From: Thermohalobaculum sp963822985
Lineage (GTDB): Bacteria; Pseudomonadota; Alphaproteobacteria; Rhodobacterales; Rhodobacteraceae
Reading direction: 5' to 3'
Assembly (NCBI GenBank): GCA_963822985.1
Contig: CAWGJU010000006.1
Span: 1-64,000, forward strand
Length of the DNA stretch: 64,000 nt
Shown here: positions 22,608 to 32,051 of the stretch, in pieces
How positions within the stretch are numbered: position 1 is the first letter of the stretch
How the letters are laid out: every line of letters starts with the position of its first letter
Notes under the pieces: generated by a model
Database searches by the model: none
What the model was told of the DNA's origin: nothing
What the model saw: only the letters and a program-made list of their open reading frames with translations
Translations under genes and position numbers: made by a program

Positions 22608-23118
22608 GAGAACCTGTCCTGGAAGTTTCTCAGCGTGCCAAGCGGCGTAGCATGATCTTGATCATGGCGAGCTTGACGAGGGCTTCCGCCGTTCGGGCGA
22701 GGTGCTCGTAGTCGCGCGCGAGGCGGCGGTTGCGCCTGATCCAAGACAGGGTGCGCTCGATCCAGCGTTTTGGCAGCACGGCGAAGCCCTTCGTTCCGGG
22801 TTCGCGGCGCACGATCTCCAGACGCCATGTGCCGGCCGACGCGATGGTCTCGGCGGCCTTCGGCCCCTGGTAGCCCTGATCGGCGAACACGGTCTCGATG
22901 AAGGGAAAGCGCCGCCGCGTGCGCTTGTCGAGCACCAGCGCGGCGCCGTCGCGATCCTGCAAATTGGCGGGGTGGATCACGACGCGCAGCATCAGGCCGA
23001 GCGTGTCGACGAGCACATGGCGCTTGACGCCCTTGGTCTTCTTGCCCGCGTCAAAGCCCGTTTCCTGCGGTTTGCGCCCCCTTTTTCCGCCGATTTGACC
23101 GTCTGGCTGTCGACGATC
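22608..23118 (-). pseudogene. IS5-family transposase, 5'-truncated (copy 1)
   Basis: The C-terminal two thirds of an IS5/IS427-type transposase is encoded in one frame ending at 22630: GRKPQETGFDAGKKTKGVKRH, LGLMLRVVIHPANLQDRDGA, RFPFIETVFADQGYQGPKAA, and the terminal KRWIERTLSWIRRNRRLARDYE. This contains the DDE Asp and Glu motifs of the family. The IS end is near AGAACCTGTCCTGG (about 22608). The upstream end is cut by the left tip of IS21 copy 2 at 23119. A related split copy lies at 25775-25998 plus 27490-27892. Confidence 0.85.
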
Positions 23119-23309
23119 TGCGTGTTCCAGCTGATGGCGGGCGGCAATTCCAGAGGAAGGTGGGCGCCCGTTCCAGACGATCGTGGGCGCGGATTCCAGA
23201 CGATGCTGGGCACGGTTTCCAGCTGATCGTGGGCGCCTGCGCGACGGGCGTGCTTCGGCCGACAGCATGACCGGGCTACGCGGCCCTCGTGATCAGCGAG
23301 GAGTTGCGG

Positions 23310-24877
23310 ATGCCCACCGAGAGACTGTCGATGCGCCGGATACGAGACCTTCTGCGACTGAAGCTTTCCCAGGGCCTGAGTGACCGGGCCATCGCCACGG
23401 CGCTGTCGATCTCGAAGGGCTCGGTGGGCGCCTACCTGTCGCGGCGCGCGCGGCGGGCCTGTCGTGGCCGCTGCCGGCCGGGCTGGACGACGACGCGCTG
23501 GAGCTGCTGCTCTTCCCCGGCCAGGTCGGCGCCCGCACCCCTGAGCGGCCGGTCCCCGACTGGCCGGCAATCGACCGCGAGCTGCGCCGCAAGGGCGTGA
23601 CGCGCGCGCTGGTCTGGGAGGAGTACCGCGCCGCCCAGCCCGACGGCTACAGCTACGCCTGGTTCTGCGAGCGCTACGACGCCTGGAAGGGCCGGGTCCG
23701 GCCGACGATGCGGCAGACCCATGTCGGCGGCGACAAGGTGTTCATCGACTTCTCCGGCGACGGCATCCCCTTCGTCGACCGGCAGAGCGGAGAGGTCCGC
23801 GAGGCCAGGCTGTTCGTCGCGGCCATGGGCGCTTCGAGCTACACCTTCGCCGAGGCGCGGCCCGCGGAGACGCTGGAGGACTGGATCGGCGCGCAGGTCA
23901 ACCTGTTCGCCTTCCTCGGCGGCGTGCCGCGCCTGGTCGTGCCGGACAACCCCCGCGCCGTTATCCTCGCCCCGGACCGCTACGAGCCGGGGCTCAATCG
24001 CACCATGGCCGCCATGGCCGAGCATTACGGCGTCGCCGTGCTGCCCGCCCGGTCGCGCAAGCCCAGAGACAAGGCCAAGGTCGAGGCGGCGGTGCTGGTG
24101 GCTCAGCGCTGGGTCATTGCGCGGCTCCGCAACCGCTGAATTCTTCTCGATCGAGGAGATCAACGCCGCGATCCGGCCGCTGCTCGACGAGATCAACGCG
24201 CGCGTCATGCGCGACTACGGCGCCAGCCGCGCCGACCTCTTCGCCACCCTCGACCGGCCGGCCCTGGCGCCGCTGCCCGACGAGACCTACGTCTTCGCCC
24301 GCTGGAGCCGTCCCCGCGTCGCGCCCGACTACCATGTCGAGATCGAGGGCTTCTTCTACTCCGTGCCGTTCGGCCTGATCCGCGAGACGGTGGACGCCCG
24401 CGCCACCGAGCGCACCGTGGAGATCTTCCACCGCGGCCGGCGCGTCGCCAGCCACGCCCGCGGCGTCGGCCGCCGCGGCGGCCATGTCACCGATCCCGCC
24501 CACATGCCCGAGCCGCGCACCGCCGCTACGCCGAATGGACGCCGGCGCGCATGCTGGCCTCCGCCGAGAAGGTCGGCCCCTCGGTCGCGGCGTTCTGCCA
24601 GGCCGCCATGGCGGCGCGGCCCCACCCCGAGCAGGGCTTCCGCACCTGTCTCGGCGTGCTCGCCCTGGAGAAGGGCTACGGTGCCGCCCGTCTCGACGCC
24701 GCCTGTCGGCGCGGCCTGCAGATCGGCGCGCGCTCGGTCAGCTCGATCCGCTCGATCCTCAAGACCGGCCTCAGGACCGGCCTCGACCAGGCCTTCCTCG
24801 AGCCCGCCCCCGACACCGAACCCCTGCGCCAACCCCTGCGCCACGCCAACATCCGCGGCCAGCGCTACTACCACTGA
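23310..24877 (+). pseudogene. istA: IS21 transposase IstA with three frameshifts
   Basis: The ATG at 23310 follows GCGAGGAG and starts MPTERLSMRRIRDLLRLKL, the HTH region. Frame breaks lie at about 23445-23460 (GC run), 24134-24142 (CCGCTGAATTC, one extra base) and about 24510. Across the frames all IstA landmarks are present: ALVWEEYRAA, KVFIDFSGDG, the rve core FVAAMGASSYTFAEA, RSRKPRDKAKVEAAV, and the terminal NIRGQRYYH. istB downstream is intact. Three single-base breaks in GC runs are as compatible with sequencing error as with decay. Confidence 0.85.
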
Positions 24878-24885
24878 AGAAGGAG

Positions 24886-25656
24886 ATGGATCCCGTGCTC
24901 GCCCACCCCACCAGCGACCGCCTGCTCGCCCTCGGCCTGACCGGCATGGCCAGGGCGCTCGACGAGCAGCGCCGCATCCCGGCCTGCGACGCCATGACCT
25001 TCGAGGAGCGCCTCGGCCTGCTCGTCGACCGCGAGGCCGCCGAACGTGACAGCCGCCGCCTCGCCACTCGGCTGAAGTTCGCGGCTCTCCGCCACGCCGC
25101 CTGCGTCGAGGACGCCGACCTGCGCACGCCCCGCGGCCTCGACCGCGCCGTCTTCGCCCACCTCGCCGACGGCGGTTGGATCGGGCGAGCCGAGAACCTA
25201 CTCATCACCGGCGCCACCGGCCTCGGAAAGAGCTGGATCGCCTGCGCCCTCGGCCACAAGGCCTGCAGGGACGGCCGATCCGTCCTCTACCACCGCATCC
25301 CGAGGCTCTTCGAGGCGCTCGCCATCGCGCGCGGCGACGGCCGCTATGCGCGCACCCTCAAGACCATCGCCCGCGCCGAGCTGCTGATCCTCGACGACTG
25401 GGGCCTCGCGTCGCTCTGCGCCGCCGAGCGTCGCGACCTGCTCGAGATCCTCGAGGACCGCCACGGCCGCGCCGCAACCATCGTCACCAGCCAGTTACCC
25501 GTCGACGCCTGGCACGACGTCATCGGCGACCCCACCCTCGCCGACGCCATCCTCGACAGGCTCGTCCACAACGCCCACCGTCTCGAACTCGTCGGCGAAA
25601 GCATGCGCAAGCTCAAGGCCGGACGCAAAAGGCTTGACCTCGACCCCGAGACCTGA
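24886..25656 (+). CDS. istB: IS21 helper ATPase IstB (copy 2)
   Basis: A 256-aa intact IstB, 8 bases after istA with ribosome site AAGGAGA. Walker A is GATGLGKS and Walker B is LLILDDWG; VTSQLPVDAWHDVIGDPTLADAILDRLVHNAHR is the conserved C-terminal region in shorter segments. It is clearly homologous to the IstB at 217-963, although the two IS ends differ in repeat sequence, so the elements are distinct members. Confidence 0.93.
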   Translation: MDPVLAHPTSDRLLALGLTGMARALDEQRRIPACDAMTFEERLGLLVDREAAERDSRRLATRLKFAALRHAACVEDADLRTPRGLDRAVFAHLADGGWIGRAENLLITGATGLGKSWIACALGHKACRDGRSVLYHRIPRLFEALAIARGDGRYARTLKTIARAELLILDDWGLASLCAAERRDLLEILEDRHGRAATIVTSQLPVDAWHDVIGDPTLADAILDRLVHNAHRLELVGESMRKLKAGRKRLDLDPET

Positions 25657-25774
25657 CCCCCTCATCCCATAGGCCGAGGCGACCGCCCATCATCCTGGAA
25701 CGGGCGCCCACAATGCGCTGGAATGCGTGCCCACGATCACGTGGAATGGCCGCCCAGCATCGCTGGAATATGCA

Positions 25775-25998
25775 GTCAAAATACGCCCAGACCGTGCTAC
25801 GCGGCCCTGCGCGAGGCGGAGGGCCGCGCGCCCCAGCCCAGTGCGGCGATCGTCGACAGCCAGACGGTCAAATCGGCGGAAAAAGGGGGCGCAAACCGCA
25901 GGAAACGGGCTTTGACGCGGGCAAGAAGACCAAGGGCGTCAAGCGCCATGTGCTCGTCGACACGCTCGGCCTGATGCTGCGCGTCGTGATCCACCCCG
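25775..25998 (+). pseudogene. IS5-family transposase 5' half (copy 2, split by IS insertion)
   Basis: Reads YAALREAEGRAPQPSAAIVDSQTVKSAEKGG in one frame and KGGRKPQETGFDAGKKTKGVKRH...LMLRVVIHP in the next, so one frameshift lies near 25880. It stops exactly at CGTGATCCACCCCG, where the 1444-bp IS copy A begins. The missing 3' half is found inverted at 27490-27892. Confidence 0.8.
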
Positions 25999-26033
25999 TG
26001 TACCGCACCCGGTTCCCTGGACAATAGTTTGCA

Positions 26034-26945
26034 CTACGCGGCCGCCTTGAGGTTGGCCGCCATCCAGCGCTCTCTCGCGGCCGTGGGGCTGACGAGGCCG
26101 TTCTTCTCGACCAGCCACTCAGTATTGTAGCGGGCGACGAACGCGCGAACGGCGTCGCGGACCTCCTTGATCGTCTGAAAGATCCGTCCGTACACGACCT
26201 GCTCCTTGAAGGTGCGGAAGAGGCGCTCGATGACGCCGTTCGTCTCGGGCTGGGCGACGAAGGCGTAGCTCGGCGTCATGCCCCAGGCCTTCACCTGGCG
26301 CTGGAAGTCCTCGGACATGAAGGCGCTGCCGTGGTCGTGCCGCAGGGCGAGACCTCGGGCGGCGTCGCGGCCGAGGTGCCCGAACTGCTCGGACACCGCC
26401 ATGCTCATCGCCTGCAGGGCCTCGTGCCGGGTGCCGTGCTTCGTCACATGCCAACCGACGAGCTCGGCGTTCCAGTGCTCGGCGACGCCGAAGAGCCAGA
26501 CCTTGCCGTCGCGGGCGGTGGTGATCTGCGTCGCGTCGATCGCCCACATCACGTTCGGCGCCTCGGTGACGATCCTGCGATCGTGCGTCTGCTCCGGGCG
26601 CGGGCGTGCCCGATGCGGCGAGAGGAGCGCGTTCTCCCGCATGAGGCGAAGCACGCGCTTTCGCGCGACGCGCAGGCCGTCGAGCACACGCAAGCGCGCC
26701 CACACCTTGCGATGCCCTTCGCCCGACCAGGGCGAGCGCACGAGGTCGGCCCGGATCGCGGCGAGGAGATCGGCGTCGGAGATCGCGGGCTTCGGTCCGC
26801 GCCGGCCGGGCGTCCGCTGCGGCCGCTCCTCGGCGACGGCGGCCCTCGCGGCGTAGAACGACGAGCGCGCCACGCCCCAGACGCGGCAGACGCGCGCGAC
26901 GCCGTAGCGGCGGCCGGTCGTGGGAGAGATCGCCCCGGCCGTCAC
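26034..26945 (-). CDS. IS transposase OrfB (rve integrase), copy A
   Basis: A 303-aa DDE integrase-core transposase with a GTG start overlapping the orfA stop (GTGA), in the -1 frame relative to orfA. HTH_21-like segment GEGHRKVWARLRV; first catalytic Asp in VMWAIDATQI; second Asp in LRHDHGSAFMS; catalytic Glu in PETNGVIERLFRTFKEQVVYG; ends in PTAARERWMAANL. Intact. No A-rich slippery run is seen at the orfA/orfB junction, so coupling rather than slippage probably links them. Confidence 0.88.
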   Translation of the reverse strand: MTAGAISPTTGRRYGVARVCRVWGVARSSFYAARAAVAEERPQRTPGRRGPKPAISDADLLAAIRADLVRSPWSGEGHRKVWARLRVLDGLRVARKRVLRLMRENALLSPHRARPRPEQTHDRRIVTEAPNVMWAIDATQITTARDGKVWLFGVAEHWNAELVGWHVTKHGTRHEALQAMSMAVSEQFGHLGRDAARGLALRHDHGSAFMSEDFQRQVKAWGMTPSYAFVAQPETNGVIERLFRTFKEQVVYGRIFQTIKEVRDAVRAFVARYNTEWLVEKNGLVSPTAARERWMAANLKAAA

Positions 26946-27391
26946 CGCGACCTCCTCCGGGCCAAAGGGCCGCTCGGGCGCTCCATCCTCGCGCGCAGGA
27001 GCTCGTTCTCCATGGTGAGCTCGCCGATGCGCTGCATGGCCGCGGCGAGATCGGCGTCGGCGGTGTCGCTCTCGCGCTCCTTCAGCGCCCCGTCGAGCGC
27101 CGCCTCGGCCTTGTCGCGCCAGCGCTCGAGCTTGTGGACCGGCACCCCGAGCGCGCGCGAGAGCAGCTCGACCAACTCGCCCCGGAGCATCCGCATCACC
27201 ACCGCCCGCTTGCGCGCCAAGCTCCAGCGCTGCCCGTGGCCGAGCGGCCCGACCTCCAGCCGACCGCCCTCGCTTGCTGCCTCGCCCGTGGACAGCGTGG
27301 ACGGGCTGCACCCGCCCACCCTGCCCACAGGCGCATCAACAGCAGACGCTCCTTCGCGCGAGTTCATACTGGTGTCCCTCGTCTCGCTCAT
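26942..27391 (-). CDS. IS transposase OrfA, copy A
   Basis: A 149-aa protein. An unusual 50-residue N-terminal extension precedes an HTH-like domain (RWSLARKRAVVMRMLRGE, LSRALGVPVHKLERW) and a C-terminal leucine-zipper-like helix (AAAMQRIGELTMENELLRARM), as in IS3-family OrfA. This copy has LVELL where copies B and C have SVELL, the only visible protein difference. Its stop overlaps the OrfB GTG by four bases. Confidence 0.85.
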   Translation of the reverse strand: MSETRDTSMNSREGASAVDAPVGRVGGCSPSTLSTGEAASEGGRLEVGPLGHGQRWSLARKRAVVMRMLRGELVELLSRALGVPVHKLERWRDKAEAALDGALKERESDTADADLAAAMQRIGELTMENELLRARMERPSGPLARRRSR

Positions 27392-27489
27392 CTCGATTTC
27401 TCCTCGGACAAAATGGTGTCCAAGGAAATCGGGGCCAGCTCAGCCAGAGATCATGGATCGGCGGGGGCTGCGCTACCCGAGCGATGCTC

Positions 27490-27892
27490 GAAGAACCTGT
27501 CCTGGAAGCTTTCCCTCAGCGTGCCAAGCGGCGTAGCATGAGCTGATCATGGCGAAGGCTCGACGAGGGCTTCCGTCGTCGGGCGAGGTGCTCGTAGATC
27601 TGCGCCGCGAGGACGAAGCGGTTGCGCCTGATCCAAGACAGTGGATGCGCTCGAGCGCATCCAGCGTTTTGGCAGCACGGCGAAGCCCTTCGTTCCGGGT
27701 TCGCGGCGCACGATCTCCAGAGCGCCATCTGCCCGGCCGACGCGATGGCTCTCGGCGAGCCTTCGGCCACTGGTCAAGATCATGATCGGCGAACACGGTC
27801 TCGATGAAGGGAAAGCGCCGCCGCGTGCAGGCTCTGTCGAGCATCAGCGCGGCGCCGTCGCAGATCCTGCCGAAATTGCGGGGTGGATCACG
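27490..27892 (-). pseudogene. IS5-family transposase 3' half (copy 2), inverted and indel-rich
   Basis: Read on the minus strand from 27892, CGTGATCCACCCCG continues into the remainder of the IS5-type gene (TVFAD, then REPGTKGFAVLPKRW) and ends near AACCTGTCCTGG at about 27494. Compared with copy 1 it has more than fifteen 1-4 base insertions and several substitutions in 400 bases, so no frame stays open. It is the missing half of the fragment at 25775-25998, now inverted between two opposed IS copies. Confidence 0.78.
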
Positions 27893-27943
27893 TGAGCTGG
27901 CCCCGATTTCCTTGGACACCATTTTGTCCGAGGAGAAATCGAG

Positions 27944-28393
27944 ATGAGCGAGACGAGGGACACCAGTATGAACTCGCGCGAAGGAGCGTCTGCTGTTGAT
28001 GCGCCTGTGGGCAGGGTGGGCGGGTGCAGCCCGTCCACGCTGTCCACGGGCGAGGCAGCAAGCGAGGGCGGTCGGCTGGAGGTCGGGCCGCTCGGCCACG
28101 GGCAGCGCTGGAGCTTGGCGCGCAAGCGGGCGGTGGTGATGCGGATGCTCCGGGGCGAGTCGGTCGAGCTGCTCTCGCGCGCGCTCGGGGTGCCGGTCCA
28201 CAAGCTCGAGCGCTGGCGCGACAAGGCCGAGGCGGCGCTCGACGGGGCGCTGAAGGAGCGCGAGAGCGACACCGCCGACGCCGATCTCGCCGCGGCCATG
28301 CAGCGCATCGGCGAGCTCACCATGGAGAACGAGCTCCTGCGCGCGAGGATGGAGCGCCCGAGCGGCCCTTTGGCCCGGAGGAGGTCGCGGTGA
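27944..28393 (+). CDS. IS transposase OrfA, copy B
   Basis: 149 aa, same as copy A except SVELL. It starts 51 bases inside the IS tip with a GAGGAGAAATCGAG ribosome site. HTH and zipper segments as in copy A. Intact, overlapping orfB by GTGA. Confidence 0.86.
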   Translation: MSETRDTSMNSREGASAVDAPVGRVGGCSPSTLSTGEAASEGGRLEVGPLGHGQRWSLARKRAVVMRMLRGESVELLSRALGVPVHKLERWRDKAEAALDGALKERESDTADADLAAAMQRIGELTMENELLRARMERPSGPLARRRSR

Positions 28394-29301
28394 CGGCCGG
28401 GGCGATCTCTCCCACGACCGGCCGCCGCTACGGCGTCGCGCGCGTCTGCCGCGTCTGGGGCGTGGCGCGCTCGTCGTTCTACGCCGCGAGGGCCGCCGTC
28501 GCCGAGGAGCGGCCGCAGCGGACGCCCGGCCGGCGCGGACCGAAGCCCGCGATCTCCGACGCCGATCTCCTCGCCGCGATCCGGGCCGACCTCGTGCGCT
28601 CGCCCTGGTCGGGCGAAGGGCATCGCAAGGTGTGGGCGCGCTTGCGTGTGCTCGACGGCCTGCGCGTCGCGCGAAAGCGCGTGCTTCGCCTCATGCGGGA
28701 GAACGCGCTCCTCTCGCCGCATCGGGCACGCCCGCGCCCGGAGCAGACGCACGATCGCAGGATCGTCACCGAGGCGCCGAACGTGATGTGGGCGATCGAC
28801 GCGACGCAGATCACCACCGCCCGCGACGGCAAGGTCTGGCTCTTCGGCGTCGCCGAGCACTGGAACGCCGAGCTCGTCGGTTGGCATGTGACGAAGCACG
28901 GCACCCGGCACGAGGCCCTGCAGGCGATGAGCATGGCGGTGTCCGAGCAGTTCGGGCACCTCGGCCGCGACGCCGCCCGAGGTCTCGCCCTGCGGCACGA
29001 CCACGGCAGCGCCTTCATGTCCGAGGACTTCCAGCGCCAGGTGAAGGCCTGGGGCATGACGCCGAGCTACGCCTTCGTCGCCCAGCCCGAGACGAACGGC
29101 GTCATCGAGCGCCTCTTCCGCACCTTCAAGGAGCAGGTCGTGTACGGACGGATCTTTCAGACGATCAAGGAGGTCCGCGACGCCGTTCGCGCGTTCGTCG
29201 CCCGCTACAATACTGAGTGGCTGGTCGAGAAGAACGGCCTCGTCAGCCCCACGGCCGCGAGAGAGCGCTGGATGGCGGCCAACCTCAAGGCGGCCGCGTA
29301 G
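28390..29301 (+). CDS. IS transposase OrfB (rve integrase), copy B
   Basis: 303 aa, identical to copies A and C. Catalytic triad contexts: WAIDATQI, RHDHGSAF and NGVIERLFRT. GTG start overlapping orfA. Ends 35 bases inside the IS tip. Intact and presumably active, given sequence identity between copies. Confidence 0.88.
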   Translation: MTAGAISPTTGRRYGVARVCRVWGVARSSFYAARAAVAEERPQRTPGRRGPKPAISDADLLAAIRADLVRSPWSGEGHRKVWARLRVLDGLRVARKRVLRLMRENALLSPHRARPRPEQTHDRRIVTEAPNVMWAIDATQITTARDGKVWLFGVAEHWNAELVGWHVTKHGTRHEALQAMSMAVSEQFGHLGRDAARGLALRHDHGSAFMSEDFQRQVKAWGMTPSYAFVAQPETNGVIERLFRTFKEQVVYGRIFQTIKEVRDAVRAFVARYNTEWLVEKNGLVSPTAARERWMAANLKAAA

Positions 29302-29336
29302 TGCAAACTATTGTCCAGGGAACCGGGTGCGGTACA

Positions 29337-29861
29337 CGCGGACCTCCGCCAGGCGGGCGGGAAAGTCTTTTTAAAAGCGGCGATCCGCTCCTCGTGTCTC
29401 GCGCATGATGGCGCGGCCGCGCCGACAGCTTCGAGTAACCGAGCCCCTTAAGCTCCCGGCTGAGCGTCGCCTCGCTGACGGAAATGCCGAACGTCTCCCA
29501 CACCCAGGCGGCGAGATCGATCAGCCGCCACCGCACCACGCCGTCTGTCGCCGGGATCGGCCCGCGCTCGACGATCCGCACGAGCTCGGTCCGCTGTGCG
29601 TCGTTGAGCTTCGAGCGATTGCCCGGTGGCTTGCGGCTCACGAGCCCGTCCGGCCCCTCGGCGTTGAACCGCTCGACCCAGTCCCCGCACGATCTGCCGC
29701 CCGACGCCGCCGGTCTCGGCCGCCTCGGCGCGGCTCCCTCCATCATAGATCACGGCCAGCGCCAGAAGGCGGCGCGTCTGGTCCGCGTCCCGGCTCGACC
29801 GCGCCAGCCGCTTCAGATCCGCCGCAGTGAAGTCCCCTCGAAGCGCCAGCGCCCGTCCCAT
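29337..29861 (-). pseudogene. IS630-family transposase, truncated and frameshifted
   Basis: Starts MGRALALRGDFTAADLKRLA at 29861. The HTH region (AVIYDGGSRAEAAETGGV) shifts frame near 29690 into DWVERFNAEGPDGLVSRKPP and WRLIDLAAWVWETFGISVSE, and shifts again near 29395, where EERIAAFKKTFPPAWRRSA can be read. The C-terminal DDE domain is missing because copy B of the 1444-bp IS begins at 29336. The order of motifs is typical for IS630/Tc1-type transposases. Confidence 0.75.
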
Positions 29862-30116
29862 CCCTGCCTCCTGCCCGTTTTCGACAGTGAGTCAGAGATC
29901 GGCAGTCTTGGGAATCCCCCACGCGAGTCGGCGCTATCGCAAGCCGGTATTACTGAGGCGGTTTTAGGGGACCGGGAAACGGCGTTAAGTGTTCTTGGAG
30001 GTGTCCAGGTCTCCCGCATCTCCTTGTGTGGCACGGGATCGGCGAAGAACGCCGAGTCGCACTCGGCACGGAGCTGCACCGCGCGGTCGAGAGCCCGCCG
30101 AGGCTGTCCTTCGCCG
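29862..30116. other. Intergenic region before phaC 3' end; no gene recognised
   Basis: About 255 bases between the IS630 remnant and the phaC stop. It probably holds the IS630 end (around CAGTGAGTCAGAG) and phaC downstream sequence. No stable hairpin with a T tract was seen. Confidence 0.5.
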
Positions 30117-32051
30117 CTATTTCTCCAGCACGTAGCTTCCGGGTGCGTCCTGCAATGGCGGGTGATTGCGACTGCCGATCGCTGGGGGCTTGCCCTTCCT
30201 GCCGGAACGGACCGCCAGCCAGGCCGCCCAGTCGGGCCACCAGCTGCCCTCGCGGCGGATCGCCTCCTGCAGCCACTGCTTCGGCGTGTTCGCTGCTTCG
30301 CCGCCGTCGAGCGCCCAGTGCGCGCCCTTGCCGCCCGGCGGGTTGATGATGCCGGCAATGTGGCCGCTGGAGGCGAGGATGAACCGCACGTCGCCGCCGA
30401 AGAGCTGCGTGATGCGCCACGCCGCATCCCAGGGTACGATGTGGTCCTTCTCGGCGCCGACCGAATAGCAGTCGAGGGTGATGCGGCCGAGGTCGATCGC
30501 CTCGCCCTTGAGCTTGACCTTGCCGGGCTTGACGAGGTTGTTCTCGCGATAGGTGTTGCGCAGATACCAGCTGTGCGCGGCACGGGTCATCCGCGTGCCG
30601 TCGCTGTTCCAGTAGAGCAGGTCGAAGGCCGGCGGCTTATTGCCCAGCAGGTAGTTGTTGACGACGTTGGCCCAGATCAGGTCGTTCGACCGCAGGAGGT
30701 TGAACATGTTGGACATCTCGGTGCTGTCGAGATAGCCGCGTTCCATCATCTGGCGCTCGACGACGTCGAGGCCCTGGTCGTCCATGAAGACCGCGGTGTC
30801 GCCGACCCGCTCGAAATCCTGCAGCGAAACCATGAAGCTGGCCGAGCGGAACCGCTTGTCGCCCTTCGCCGCGAGAACGGCCAGCGTCATCGTCATGAGG
30901 GTTCCGCCGATGCAGTACCCCATCACGTTGACCGTCTTGCTGCCGGTGATCTCGCGCGCGACGTCGCTCGCCTCGAGCGGGCCGAGGTCCATGTAATCCT
31001 CGATCCCGACCCCATCCATCGACGCGTCGGGGTTCTTCCACGAGACGACGAAGACGGTGAAACCCTGAGCCACCAGGTAGGCGACCATGCTGTTCTTGGG
31101 CTGCATGTCGAGAATGTAGTACTTGTTGATCCAGGGCGGAACGATCAGCAACGGCACGGAGTGGACCTTGTCCGTGGTTGGCTCGTACTGGATCAGCTCG
31201 ATCAGGCGATTGCGGTGGACCACCTTTCCCGGCGTCATCGCGAGGTTCCGCCCTGGCGCGTACGCGTCGGCGTCCACCATACTGAGCCGCCCGGCATTGA
31301 GGTCGGCCATCAGGTTGCGGGCGCCGGCAGCGACGCTGGCGCCGCCCGTCTCGATCGCCTTCTTCAGCGCCGCCGGGTTCGACATCAGCATCAGCGTCGG
31401 ACTCATCGCATCGACGAACTGGCGGAGGTGAAAGTTGACGCGCTGCCGTTCGGCCTCGTCCATGTCGGCCGTGCCGCCATGTTCCAGCAGCCAGTCCGAG
31501 GCGAGCAGGTAGACCTCCTTCAGCAGCCGGTAGGCGGGGTTTGATCGCCACTCGGGCGCCGCAAAGCGCTTGTCGGCTGGGACCGAAGCCGGACCTTCCG
31601 GCGGCGACGGCTCCACCACGCCCATCCAGCGCTGCCCTGCCTCGCGCCAGGCGTCGAGCGTCGAGCGCCACAGGTCCTGGTTGAGCTCCATGACGGATTT
31701 CGCCGTCTCCGGCCTCGCGAGGGATCGCAGCCCCACCGTACGGAGAGCCCTCGCGATCTCCGCCCAGTCGAGGGGAACGACCTTGTGCAGAGGGTTCGCG
31801 TTCCACATCTGGGCGATGGAGCGCAGCGTCGGATCCCTGGAAAGAACGTCCTCGATCTGCCTGGTCCCATCGGCGATCACGCCCGAGGCCGCGGCCGGCG
31901 GCACCGGCCACGATTTGCCGGCCTGGTCCGCGGCGGCGGGTGCCGAGGCGGACATTTGGTCCATCCAAGCGGCCCACATGCCCAGGATCGCCTCTGGTCC
32001 GGGCTGTTGGGCGCCCGCCCGTTCCTGCGCCTTCTCGTTTTCCTCAGCCAA
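30117..32051 (-). CDS. phaC: Class I polyhydroxyalkanoate synthase
   Basis: A 644-aa cytoplasmic, granule-associated enzyme polymerising 3-hydroxyacyl-CoA into PHA storage polyester. The lipase-like box G378-Y-C380-I-G-G carries the catalytic Cys. The downstream catalytic Asp lies in EKDHIVPW and the His in SSGHIAGI; the PhaC N-terminal domain (NPLHKVVPLDWAEI, WRSNPAYRLLKEVYLL) is complete. Length is normal for class I. phaA, phaB, phaZ and phaP are not adjacent. It sits directly beyond the IS cluster and is intact. Confidence 0.95.
   Translation of the reverse strand: MAEENEKAQERAGAQQPGPEAILGMWAAWMDQMSASAPAAADQAGKSWPVPPAAASGVIADGTRQIEDVLSRDPTLRSIAQMWNANPLHKVVPLDWAEIARALRTVGLRSLARPETAKSVMELNQDLWRSTLDAWREAGQRWMGVVEPSPPEGPASVPADKRFAAPEWRSNPAYRLLKEVYLLASDWLLEHGGTADMDEAERQRVNFHLRQFVDAMSPTLMLMSNPAALKKAIETGGASVAAGARNLMADLNAGRLSMVDADAYAPGRNLAMTPGKVVHRNRLIELIQYEPTTDKVHSVPLLIVPPWINKYYILDMQPKNSMVAYLVAQGFTVFVVSWKNPDASMDGVGIEDYMDLGPLEASDVAREITGSKTVNVMGYCIGGTLMTMTLAVLAAKGDKRFRSASFMVSLQDFERVGDTAVFMDDQGLDVVERQMMERGYLDSTEMSNMFNLLRSNDLIWANVVNNYLLGNKPPAFDLLYWNSDGTRMTRAAHSWYLRNTYRENNLVKPGKVKLKGEAIDLGRITLDCYSVGAEKDHIVPWDAAWRITQLFGGDVRFILASSGHIAGIINPPGGKGAHWALDGGEAANTPKQWLQEAIRREGSWWPDWAAWLAVRSGRKGKPPAIGSRNHPPLQDAPGSYVLEK

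Larger units (their letters stand above)
23119..25774. mobile_element. IS21-family insertion sequence, copy 2
   Basis: A 2656-bp element with plus-strand istA and istB. The ends read TGCGTGTTCCAGC at 23119 and, complemented, TGCATATTCCAGC at 25774. Behind each tip are three to four spaced TTCCA(G/C) + GTGGGCGCC-type repeats, the IS21 multi-repeat ends. The flanks are two different IS5-type fragments and show no obvious target duplication, suggesting rearrangement after insertion. Confidence 0.88.
25999..27442. mobile_element. 1444-bp two-ORF rve-type IS, copy A (minus orientation)
   Basis: Bounded by TGTACCGCACCCGGTTCCCT at 25999 and the complement of TGAGCTGGCCCCGATTTCCT at 27442, giving imperfect terminal inverted repeats of about 33 bp that share CCCG-TT-CCTTGGACA and TTTG. 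It has the same length as copies B (27893-29336) and C (51490-52933), and the encoded proteins are identical apart from one residue in OrfA. Its flanks show that it recombined with copy B (see findings). Confidence 0.9.
27893..29336. mobile_element. 1444-bp two-ORF rve-type IS, copy B (plus orientation)
   Basis: Starts TGAGCTGGCCCCG at 27893 and ends CGGGTGCGGTACA at 29336. Same length as copies A and C. The left flank CGGGGTGGATCACG equals the 14 bases next to copy A's outer end (inverted); the right flank lies in an IS630-type gene. Confidence 0.9.
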
